Source: Filobasidium wieringae
Taxonomy: Eukaryota; Basidiomycota; Tremellomycetes; Filobasidiales; Filobasidiaceae
Length of the DNA stretch: 64,000 nucleotides
Assembly (NCBI GenBank): GCA_001600055.1
Contig: BCIV01000013.1
Span: forward strand, 620,001 to 684,000
Reading direction: 5' to 3'
In this document: positions 34,228 to 45,500 of the stretch, in pieces
Layout of the letters: every line of letters begins with the position of its first letter
How positions within the stretch are numbered: the stretch's first letter is position 1
Program-made: the position numbers and the translations under genes
Notes under the pieces: generated by a model
Database searches by the model: none
The model's input: the letters and a program-made list of their open reading frames with translations, nothing else
Told to the model about the DNA's origin: nothing

Positions 34228-36471
34228 ACTCCCCCGCCTCGCTTGATGTACCAATCCCTCCCCCCCTCCTGCCCCTTCATCTCCTCCTTCCACCAAAACA
34301 TGATTATCTCCGGTGCCAACCCCGTCCCCGTATTCTCGTACCCATCCACGCAAGTCTCCACGATCCCCGTCCCCGCGACGTAATCCAGGAGTTGAGAACC
34401 CGTCAAGTCAGACCAGACGGGTTTGTGAGAGGGGTAAGAGGAGGTTATTCCGAGCAGGAGAGAACCCCCGAGGAAACAAGCTAGGTGGTCTTGTTTCGGT
34501 ACGATCCTCCATCCCCTGTGTTCCATCCCCGTCCCGTCCCGTCACCTCGACTCGGTCAGTTGGCCATACACATTTCTCTTCATACAAGAAAGGAAAGACG
34601 GTACTCACGAACCCCCAGTCTGATCGCGCTGCGGGACGAGTTCTTGAGTATAGACCAACCCTTGTCTGGGGGATCTATTCATCAACAGCTTTTCGATCCC
34701 TTTCATCGATTGGTCGTACATCTCCCTATAGGCGGGTTCCGTGCGGTTCTGTTGACCCGTTCCCGAGGCAAAGGTCAGTGGGGTGTGTGAAGATAAGGAA
34801 GGGTGCAAGAGCTGAGAGCTGAGAGGAAAGAGGAGAGGGGACTGACGGTCTGGATCCATTGTTTCAGAAGATATTCGTAATAACTATCTCCCCTCGATCC
34901 CAGCCTTATATCGTACTTAACAAACTTCCCATTCTCCGGACTAAGAAACACCCGTACGCCTCTCCCCATCAGCGCCCCAATCTTCCCCCCTGCGTATCAC
35001 GCACCGAGGCGTACCTCCCCGACCCCGCACTCACTTGATCAAAACAGGGCCAACCCCTTCGATCGCCATCTCCCCCCTAAGCACCTCGATCACCCTCTCC
35101 GCGACTTCCCCATAAACGTCTTCCCCGCTGATCCAACTCAGGTACTTGAATTCCAACTGCACCGTCCCGGCCTCTGCCAAACTGCTGAACCCGTAGTTGT
35201 CCGTATCGGGGTAAGCTTCGCGGAGATGCAGGTCGATGAAGGAGAGGGGGATACCGGAAGGGGTATCGAAGAGTGGTAACAGCCGGTCAGCTAGGTCGAG
35301 AGCTTTGGAGAGGAAGATGTCGGAGTCGGAGTGATAGGATGGGTTGTGGTGAGTCAGGGTAAGGTGGTAGGCTGATAACAAACCCCCTAGGATCCGAATG
35401 ATGACCTAAACCTCCCCACGCCATCAATTCCATCCCCCTTTTCTTGGGACGAGATCGACCCGGCAGACTCACCTCGAACCCATTCACTTTCCCGGGCACA
35501 TCAAAGCTCAACTCCCTCACCCAATCCCTCGCACGCTCGTACTCCTCATCGAAACCCATCAGGATGAGGGAATCGAGGGAATCCACTATCATGTATCCCA
35601 TCCCTAGACCGCTCTGAGTCAGGTTGGAGCCGACTTGGGAAATGGGGTGGTACTGTATATGAATCGGAGGGTTAGCATAAATTCAGGCCAGGGTGAATGC
35701 CAAGGGGGGGACTGACCTCGTCTGATCCCCATGCGTTTTGTTCTGGTTCGTACGGGAGTACAAATCAGTATGAACCGACACGCAAGGAATGGGAGCAAGG
35801 ACTGACCGTATGCTTTCCATGAATGCTATTCAGGCAAGGATCACCGCATGAACCGATCAATCCGAACCCGCTCTGGACACATCGAACCAGAAAACTCACG
35901 GCAAGCGCTTCCCTGATCTCTTCCCTCTTTTGCTCATCCGCTAGGATCTTGAGTTTACTGGAGTCGTCCACTTTTGGTAACAACGCTCCGATTTCGGAAG
36001 CAGGAGGGGCCCACTCGGGCCATTCCCATTCGAACGGTAGGTCGTTCTTTGCGGTTGAAGGTGTTTGGAGCACCGGTTTCGAGCTGGGTTTAGGAGGAGG
36101 AGAGGATCTGAGAGTTGTAGATTTAGAGGGTGCGAAGAGGAAGGTATAGAGGAGGTAGGAGAGGAGGAGACTGGAGAGGATGTAGATCACCCATGGTGGG
36201 TTATTTTTGGCGTCGATTCGGTTCTTTGCCTGAAGATGAGGAAGGTAGGTGAGCTGAGCGTTCGTTCGTTGTTACAAAGCAAGTGACGATAGGAACTGAC
36301 TTTCTTCTTTGCGTCAGATATCTTTATGGCAGTCTTGACCTTCTCCTCCTGAATCTGTCTATATCGTTGCTGTGCTTGTTGCTGCGACTGCGGTTTAGAA
36401 GGTCGTTGTTGAGCCTGTCCAGTATTCCCAGCTCTTGAACCGGTGTTCTTGTTGGAAGAGCTCGTGCTCAT
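33564..36471 (-). CDS. MNS1: Class I ER alpha-1,2-mannosidase (GH47)
   Basis: The enzyme trims mannose from N-glycans in the ER/early Golgi. A Gln-rich cytosolic head (from 36471) precedes a signal anchor (WVIYILSSLLLSYLLYTFLF). The catalytic domain follows: SWKAYEQNAWGSDEYHPIS, GYMIVDSLDSLILMGF, LGGLLSAYHLT, RGDSYYEYLLKQW, QDHLACFLGGSLLLG, NILRPETIESLFLAYR, IDKMETFWISETL and the end YVFNTEAHILPVF, with the Ca-binding Thr in NTEAH. Many exons are short; two are only 19 nt (35825-35807) and 26 nt (35742-35717) and encode SWKAYEQNAWGSDE together. One junction fails: between WYIKRG and IDGRNILRPE the only GT donor adjoins the 72-base G tract (on this strand) and is one base out of phase. This is probably an assembly length error. 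The family assignment is secure. Confidence 0.9.
34156..34227. repeat. 72-base C homopolymer with one G
   Basis: The plus strand reads C from 34156 to 34227 except for a G at 34185, so the gene strand carries a G tract. It lies in a mannosidase intron, beginning within a few bases of the presumed 5' splice site. Its length is unlikely to be accurate in a draft assembly. Confidence 0.95.
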
Positions 36472-36768
36472 GGTCGATGGCTCCAGTGATCCAGTGATCA
36501 GAGGGAAACCAGCTGACCTATGTTTCTGAAGTGAAGAATGCTGGTTTCAGATATAAAACAAGCCAGAGCCCATGTTCACGTCCGGGTCACATAGTGGAAT
36601 TACGAATCTCAAGCAGTATTACCTAATCAACTAAAACTACGATCATCGGAACCGAGTCCCCTACCCCTTGGCCCATCCTCATCTCATCACGAACAACTCG
36701 TTCACCTGGGAAATCCTCTGCTACGCCTCACTCAAACTAATTACATTTGCCCGTCCGACGACATCAAG
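36472..36768. promoter_or_regulatory. Divergent promoter of the mannosidase and PRP3 genes
   Basis: The 297 bases between the two start codons must hold both promoters. An AT-richer patch lies near 36595-36640. No defined motif is claimed. Confidence 0.4.
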
Positions 36769-39119
36769 ATGAGCAAACGTCCAGGTGAAACGGGACTACC
36801 AGGGAGCGATCCTAAACGGTTACGAAGGTGAGCTCGTCCTCTTTCCGTACGCACTCTGAACAGACGATTGATTAATATTCTCAAATCTCAAACAGCGGGG
36901 TATGTCCTTGATTCAATCAGCTCTTATAACGCTTGGGATATACTGATGATCTTTCTCTTAATCTAGGAACCCGTGCCCGCTTTTCCTGCGATGAACGCTC
37001 GAATCGGAGGAGCTCCTGCAGGAGGTGCAGGTGGTGGATTAGACATGACTGTTAGTCCGGCCCTCCTTCACATACCCTTATACAAAAGCTTACCTTTCAC
37101 CCTTTCATCGAACACAGGCAATCAGAGCTCAGATAGCTGCAAGAATGGCTGCTCTAGGAAGACCACCCGCCCCCAGTTCAGGTCAAGCGTCACCTTCCTC
37201 AACACCTCAACCCGTCTCTACCCCTTCCCCCGCACCTGTAGCCACACCTGCTCCGGCGTCAACACCATCTTCGAATCTCCCAGCAGACCTTCAAGCTCGT
37301 CTAGCCGCTATGAAAGAGAAATTCGCCGCCCGGCAGGCAGGGGGGAGCGTACCTCCATCTATCACCGGACAAGAACCTAGTACAGCCGTGAAAAAGGGAG
37401 GATTGTCTTCCATCCCCGTTCATCCATCATTGGTAGATCTCGTACCGGGGTCAAGAGCCGTACCAGGCGAAGGGATCCCTTCCGCCGCGGGAGGCACGGT
37501 CAATAGGACTAAAGGAAAGACGAGCAGGATCATGGCTCCTAAATTCACTTCCGTCGCTGCTAATGCCCGATTAGCATCCACCTCGGTCGCTCAATCGGGA
37601 GGGAGGAGGGAACAAGCATATACCCCTCCCACTCGACCGAGTTTGATCGCTCCCGTCTCGAACCCTTATTTGAGTAATAGTTCGGTGGACCCCGAGATGG
37701 AACCTGACGTTCAGGCGGCTCAGAGTGAGATGGATGGGCTCGCGGCTAGGAGGAGAAAAGCGACCTTGCATTTCAACGCCAAGGGGAAATACATCCAACG
37801 TGCCGAGGAATTGAGAAAGGAGGCAAAGATGGAAGAACTCCGTCAGAGGATCGTGGAACAGTCGCGGAAAGCTGGACTGGATTCGGAATTCGAAGTGCTC
37901 GAGAGGAACATTAGAAGACAAGCTCCTCCCGAGGTGGAATGGTGGGATGCACCTTTGCTGGAGAATGCCAATTATGAGGATATCGATCGGACCCCTCAGG
38001 GCGGGTTGGTCAAGGTGGATGACGTCTTGGTATCGATCTACGTACAACATCCCGTCCCTATTCCCGCTCCGTTCGAGGGGAAGAATGAGGTTGTGAGGGG
38101 TTTGATGTTGACCAAGAAGGTGAGCGTCGGGGTGGAACGTTTTCGTTCGTTGAGGTGAGAAGTGCTGATTGTCCTTTGGTATGTTTTTTGCTCCCAGGAG
38201 CAAAAGAAGATGAGAAGACAAAGACGAGCGGCGGAATTGAGGGATAAACAAGATAGACAGAGGTTAGGATTACTCCCTATGGATCCACCCAAAGGTAAGT
38301 CTTTCGCTTCCAGCTCGATATTCATAGCTCACTTCTGACGCACTGTCGTTACCTACCCAACAGTCAAGGTGGCGAACATGATGAAAGTCTTGACCGCCTC
38401 GGCCGTACAGGACCCGACCAAAGTGGAAGCTCGTGTAAAGGCCGAGGCAGCGGCGAGGATCAGGAAACATGAGCAGGTCAATGCCGAACGCGCGTTGACG
38501 GATGAACAGAGGAGGGAAAAGTTGGAGGAGAAAAAGGTCAAGGAGGAGAAGAAGGGGGTGTTTGGGTGTGCTTTCAAGTGAGTTTCGTATGCTGTCCGTT
38601 TGGGTCCCGGTTGGGGTATTGATTACGGTTTGGTCTTCCCGGGGAAATAGGATCAAGTATCTCGTCAATGGAGCTCACAAGTTCAAGGTCAGGGCGACCG
38701 CGGATCAACTCGCTCTGCATGGTCTTTTGATCTTCCACCCGGACTTTGCCGTGGTTTATGTGGAGGGGTCTGCAGCGGCGCTGAAAAAGTACAAGCGATT
38801 GTTGCTGGTACGTATCGACTGGACGGAAGAGGCTCGACCGAAGAACTTTGACGGAGCAGAAGGGATGGATATGGATGAGGATGCTGACGAGAATGCCGCT
38901 ACGAATCGAGGCGGATGGGAACCGATGCAAGAGAGACCGGAGAGTTTGGCGGATAATAGATGCGAGGTCGTTTGGGAGGGAGAATTACCGCAAAAGAGTT
39001 TTAGGAGCTTCAGGTACCGTAACGTAGAGACGGACAAGGAAGGGAAGGAGGCTCTCGGGAAGGGGAAAGAAGGGGTTTGGGACTTGGCCAAGAAGTGGAT
39101 CTGGGAGGGAACGATGTAG
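36769..39119 (+). CDS. PRP3: U4/U6 small nuclear ribonucleoprotein Prp3
   Basis: Prp3 binds the U4/U6 snRNA duplex and is needed to form the U4/U6.U5 tri-snRNP. Exon 1 (36769-36827) encodes MSKRPGETGLPGSDPKRLR. Then comes a 4-nt exon (36896-36899, CGGG), and the next exon opens at 36967 with EPVPAFPAMNARIGG. After a Pro/Ser/Thr-rich linker come the conserved PRP3 domain blocks: LHFNAKGKYIQRAEELRKEA, FEVLERNIRRQAPPEVEWWD, GLMLTKKEQKKMRRQRR, DKQDRQRLGLLPMDPPKVK and KVANMMKVLTASAVQDPTKVE. The C-terminal DUF1115-type ferredoxin-like domain follows: LHGLLIFHPDFAVVYVEGS, KKYKRLLLVRIDW and CEVVWEGELPQKSFRSFRYR. The frame from exon 1 to exon 3 only works if the 4-nt exon is included. Length is normal. 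Confidence 0.94.
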
Positions 39120-39527
39120 ATCGATGATAATGGACATCACACTTACAACATGTTTACACGTCATTTTGCCACTATAAATCGTGAACATTGTTGATACTCG
39201 CTCAAGGCCGCTCGTCTCTCAGCTAACAGACATGAACTCCTAACTCTCGTTCAAACTATTCTAATTAGTAGATCTCACTAAACTTGCCCATTCCAACTCG
39301 ACAATCACCCGGGACTGCCTTGTAATATAATCTAGCGGCTTTCTCCTTCTTCGAAACCGGGAAGAGGCACGGTTCAGAGCGATCCGTATCTCACCTGGAA
39401 TTACCATTTCAACAATTTCAATGGAATAGAGAGAAATAACGATCATCAGCCACTAGGAAGCGATCGCGACCAGCGCTGGCTGTCAAAGCAATCGAAAAGG
39501 GCAAGAACAACGAAGAGTACCAGAAAT
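39120..39527. promoter_or_regulatory. Intergenic, promoter of TRA1
   Basis: About 408 bases between PRP3 and TRA1, both plus strand. AT-rich near 39160-39290. No gene or clear motif. Confidence 0.4.
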
Positions 39528-42500
39528 ATGGCTGGACCTGCTTCAACACCTGCTCCACCTGGTGGTTCGACCGGCAAACCTGTACCGATCGCTCGTCCGG
39601 CTGCACCAAGTACAAATAGTCAGACAGCAGTCCCAAAAGCCAACGCTCCGGCAAGCACACCACAAACGCCTGTCACTGGCTCGACCGAAGCATCCTTGGC
39701 GGTACGAAGAGCCGGGAACCCTGCACCTTTGGCTGCTAAAGCAACTTCAGCTGCTGTTGCTTCTCCACTAGCCACAGCGGTTTCTATACCGACGGAAGAT
39801 GCAGACAAGAGGCCGTTCCGAGAGCCATGGAAGAACATGGGTGGTCCTGTCACAAAAGAAGAGTGCGAGTTCTGGTTGAGCAAGTTACAGGATCCTAGTA
39901 TCGATTTAGCAAAGAGAGCTAGCGTCGGTGAGTCTCGTGTATGACCCCTAAACGGCTCGAGTCTGACAATCATTTATGAACAGCTTCGGAATTGAGAGAC
40001 AATGCGGACGCAACAAGGGAACCGGCAGCTTATGCCGTTTTCCTGAATACCCTTGTGCCTGCTATCACGTCTATGCTCTTGGAGAAGGGTCCTCCCGTGA
40101 CTTTTCTTCGGGACACGCCAGAACAGGTAGGTCATTTTGTTCAAAGCAATAGTTCGTCAACTGACTTGTACCTTCCTGAATGCAGCGATTTCGGAACACA
40201 CTCCTTGCCTTTCTGCAACGACTACCCCACAACGAGACCCTGAAACCACACGAGGTCTCGCTCATGTCGACTGCTCTCAATCTCCTCAAGGTGGAAAACG
40301 AAGAGAACGCTTTGATCTGCATCAAGATTGTCATCGATGGGTTCAGAAGCCACAAGGTCGGTCTGTTATCTACTCTGATGTGAGTGCATGGTACTGAATC
40401 CCCAGATCTGTCCATACAGGAGCAAACAGAACAGCATGTTCAACCATTCCTCAACCTGGTCAAGGAGATGTATGCGAATATCAAGCAAGTAGTCGAAAAG
40501 GAGTTTGGAAAGCCGGGCGGTGGCACTGTGAGTGGTATTAGACCTTCAGATGATAAAATCCTCCAGCTCACAGTGCTGGCCCATAGGATGATGCCTCGCA
40601 AGGAGTCGAATCGGCTGCGCCCCTACAACCTCAAAATCCTCCATCAACCACGACAACGGCGAATTCTACTCCTGTCAGACCACCCTCGAGTACTGCCACT
40701 TCAAACGCTCCTACCCCTGTCACCCTACCTCACGCTTTGAGGTCTCCTAAAGTCCTAACGGAATGCCCAATCGCGGTAGTCCTCATCTTCCAAAGTTTCC
40801 GTCAAGTAATGCAAGGCGCAATGAAAGACTTCTACCCTTTGGTCATGGAGAGCATTGCACTTCAGCCGGAACCGCAGCGTAGGGCATATCAACTTGCGGA
40901 AGAGAAAGGCGAGGTATTCACAGGCGTGGCTGATGGAATCCACAATCGAGAGATGTATACCGAAGTGATCAAGGCCCAAGTCAAGGTGAGTCATCGCCAG
41001 GCGATGATGCTGCTGGTTGCGGTTCTGACTCTTGACTACAGACAATGGCCTTTCTTGCTTATGTGTTACGGGGCTCCATTGACAACATCCGCAATTACCT
41101 CGATATCTTCCCTGAAGCATGCGTTCGACTTCTCCGAGATTGTCCGCCAGAAGATGTCGCAACTCGAAAGGTCAGTCGCACTATCCAAGCTCAAGCGCCT
41201 CGATTGTTTGACTGATTGTATCTTACTGTGTCATACAGGAGCTGCTTATCGCCACCAGGCACATGTTGTCCTCGGATTTCCGCACAGCGTTCGTGCCGTT
41301 CATCGATATGCTGCTAGATGAGCGAGTCTTGGTCGGATCAGGGGTAACTAGCCGAGAGGCATTGAGGTAAGTCGATATTTTGTCATTGCATGTCTCGAGT
41401 TCTCACATCGTGTGGTCCACGCCGCAGACCGCTTGCGTACAGCACGCTGGCTGATCTGATTCACCACGTCCGCAACGAGTTGACGCTACAACAGCTTGTT
41501 CGCGTTGTCGCAGTCTATTCTTGCATCGGGCATGATAGTACTTTCCCAACCAACATCCAAACGATGTGCAGCAAGCTGACTCAGGCATGCATCGAGTCCA
41601 TATGCAACAAGGGAGACCGTCCCGAAGCGATTTCTGTCCTGCAAGGCGTTCTGCTTACGACTGTCGAGAAGCTCAAAGCGATCTACCGGGCATTCGATCG
41701 GATGAAAGAAGCAACGACTTTGGAGAAGGGAAAGACGAAACCGGTCGACGAAGAACAACTCGGGAGGACCGGCTACGATGCTTACGATTGGAGAAGTATC
41801 GAGAGAAGCATGCCTGTCTTGACAGTCGCCTATGCATCGGATAGCCTAGATACTTTCGTTCGAGGTATGTGTATGGTGTCCTGAATCGACAGACTGCTTC
41901 ATCTGATCATATTCCCTTTGCACCCTACAGATAACAAGGTCATCCTACGATCTCTGTTCAATACTTTCCGATCCCTTTTCAACAACATGCGTGTGATCGA
42001 GGCACCTCCCCCTCAGGGAGACGTTCTGAGCGACCTCTTTCGTTATGGTGTTCTCTCCCTCAGAATATACGAAGGAAGAGACATGAGAGAAGAAAAGGAT
42101 GCTATTGATCAGCTGGGCATGCTCCTTGTCTGCTTCGAACCTCACGTTTACTCCGAAGTCTGGACTGCCAACCTGGACTTCTATTGCACCCAACTTCTAG
42201 AAAGCCCGCATACCATAACGCTTCTGCAGAATATGCTTATCAACGCAGAGGTTTCGCATCAGACCGTAGGGATCCTGCTGAAGCATCTCATGAACAATCT
42301 CGCCGCTGTTGGGAGTCAATCCAAAAATGAAGGCGCCTTGACCCTCAAGCTCTTCAAGCTCTCGTTCATGGCTGTGAACTCCTTCATCGAGCTGAACGAG
42401 CCGGTACTCGTTCCGTACCTATCGAAGCTTATCATTGACTCCTTCGCTCATGCTGCGAATGCAGCGGATCCTTCGATATATTACCAAGTCTTACGGGCTC

Positions 42501-45500
42501 TCTTCAGATCGATAGGAGGAGGTCGGTTTGAGGCGCTTTATAAGGAGGTCCTTCCCATTCTCGAAGAGATGCTTGAAACCTTGAACTACTTGCTACGACA
42601 CGCGGAGCCCTCGAAGCGTGATATGTTTGTGGAGCTATGCCTGACGGTACCAGTGCGTCTTACCAACTTGCTGCCGCATTTGGGGTATTTAATGCACCCT
42701 TTGGTGCATGCCTTGAACTCTGGACCTGATCTCATCAGTCAAGGGTTGCGCACGCTCGAGCTGTGTATTGACAATCTCACTTCCGATTTCCTTGATCCGA
42801 CTCTAGAACCAGTTCTGCGCGAGTTGATGACCGCTCTCTACAATTTGTTGAAACCAGTACCTTTCAATCACCAGCAAGCACATTCTGCTGTCAAAATTCT
42901 CGGAAAATTGGGCGGTCGAAATAGGAAGTTTGCACAGACGCCATATTTGCTCGAGTTCCACCCGGTATCAGAAGATATCGTATTACAATTCAACATCGAA
43001 GGCCAGGATCAGGACTTCAAGATTGCTTCGTGGGTCAACTTAGCTGTCAAACACGTTAGACATTCTGTCGCTTTCAACCGAGAGAACGCAGTAAACTTCC
43101 TCAAGCAATGCTCTCTGCTCTTTGTGTCTGGTAGATACCAATCTATAGAACAGGAGCCAGTCCTTAGGAACGTGATGAAAGGTCTATTCGATGCCTCGCT
43201 CGTCGAAGAGCAACGGGAAGATGTTGTGAAACACATTCAAAGTCTAGCCCGAGAAGTTTTCCGTCTAGAGCTGCAGGAGACAGCCCGCAAGCCGACAAAC
43301 AACAGCAAGCGGCTCTCTTTGAGACCATCGTCTTTCATTCAGAGCATCATTCTAGCCATGGCGGATGGTATGATCAACAGCATAGACCGGATGAAGGAAT
43401 TGTTCGAAGTGATTATCCGGGAATTACTCGCCGAAAAGAAGAAAACCGATGAATCGCCAGCTTCGTCCTCCAAGGATAGCGGCAACATCATGATTCAGAT
43501 GCTGTTTTCCCGATCGTTGAGCCTATGCTTTGAAGAAGACTGGGATCGAAAGCTCGCTGGATGTACTGGATTGGATGTGCTAAGAAAGCAAGATGCGTTG
43601 GCCGGTAAATGGCTCGCCGAGAGACAGCTTGACTATGTCCGAGGGCTGTTCTTTGTCCTTCGCGACGCGCCGAAAGACACTCCCCGTTCGCTGGAGGACG
43701 TCACAGTTCTGCTCAAAGAAATCATTCGTCAAAGTAGCGTCGAGCCACATGCTAGCTTCAGCTCAGCCTCAAAGTTGATAGATATGTTGGTCCTTGAATT
43801 GCCCAGTCAGAAAACGGCCGTTCGGGATGCAACGAAAGACTGCATCGCGATACTGGCTGAGATTAAAGAAGTGTCTGTATATGACCTTATCTCCTCCTCT
43901 GCTAAGGAACGCTTGTTAGATCCCAACTCTGGGCCGATCTTCAACAAGCCGCTTAGGGCCTTGCCCTTCGGCATGCAGATCGGTAATATCGACGCGATCA
44001 CATATTTACTAAACCTAACTCCAAGCTTGCCAGAGGTCAACGAGGAACTCAGCAGGTTGTTCCACGAGACCATCGCACTGGCGGATGCTGATGATCAGAG
44101 CCTTATTGGAAGGCAGACCCATCATGCTTTGGAAGTGTCCCTTCGGTCACTGAGAGTTGCTTGCCTCAAGCTTCTGTGCGCAGCGATGAATTGCGCGGAT
44201 CTTTTCGCAAACAATCAGAATACTCTGCGTTCAAGGTAAGTCTTGGCATTGTCACAAATTGAGCCTACCGGTCGGTCGACTGATCATCTGGCATCGTTAT
44301 TGCAGGATCATTACTGTCTACTTCAAGTATATGTACTCCCCATCTCCTCAGATCGTAGAGGTAGCCCACGAGGGTCTGCGAAGAGTCCTAGCAATCCAGT
44401 CCAAATTACCGAAGGACGTCCTCCAATCGGGTCTTCGACCCATCTTGGTCAACCTTGCCGAAGCGCGTCGCTTGACCGCATCAGGGTTAGAAGGCTTAGC
44501 CAGGTTCTTGGAGCTTTTGACAAATTATTTCAAGGTCGAGATTGGCTCGAAGCTGCTGGACCATTTCAACAGTCTGGCTGATCCATCGATGCTGGCGAAC
44601 GCGTCCTCTCGGCCGTACGAGGATAATACTGACATCGCTAGGATGGTCCGCTTGGTCAACATCTTCCGATTGCTGCCACCTACCGCCAACACGTTCTTGA
44701 GAGATCTGACCAAGAATGTCTCACAAGCTGAGGCGAAGCTGTTGCAATCGCGACCAGGACCTTTCACGGAAAATCTTGCCCTCTACTTTGACAAGTACCC
44801 ATCGGATGCTACCGCATTCCTACTCGACTCTCTAGCTGATGCTCAGATAGTCAGAACGTTCCGCCACACTTTGGAATCAGGCAAAGCGCCTGCTCTGATT
44901 GCAGATCTGTCTGGACAAGCCGATAAGCTGTGCGAGCTTTGCTTTAGGGATCAAGAGTCGCTACATCTAGTCTTGCCAGGAATCCAGATCATCGACAAGC
45001 TGTCCAGCACATCAGACGATTGGTTATTGCAACACGTCAATGTCTTGCAAGCTCTGGTATCTATCTGGCGCAGTCTGGTTGCTCGGTCCAAAGCGCCACG
45101 CGAGGAAAGCTATTCAAGAGTTTTCAGTCAGGAGCCAACTCTCATCCTGAAAATCTTTATTCGGTATTTGGACAAATATCAGGATACCGAACTCTTGTTC
45201 CACGTGGTCGAGGCTTTCGAAATTCAGTCTGCCGTTGACCGTTCCGATGTGACCGATTTTCTCTATCGACGAGTTGCGGCGAGCGACGACATCCAATTCA
45301 AACGTGACATCTTCTCCCATTTCTTGGACTTGTGCGCAAATAGAGACGTTAGCTCCGCTTTCAAGAAGAACGCACTCCGGTACATGATTAACCCTCTTCT
45401 CTGGCTGCACTATTCTCGTAAAGGCGAGGAAGCTTCGGCAGAAGATGACATACTTGTCAGCACAACAGCAGCCCGAATCACTCAAGAGATCTGGCAACCT

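Noticed and set aside
34063..34526. Open frames encoding poly-Pro or poly-Gly through the C tract.
   Set aside because: They are produced by the homopolymer and overlap the well-supported mannosidase gene; no independent evidence for a protein.
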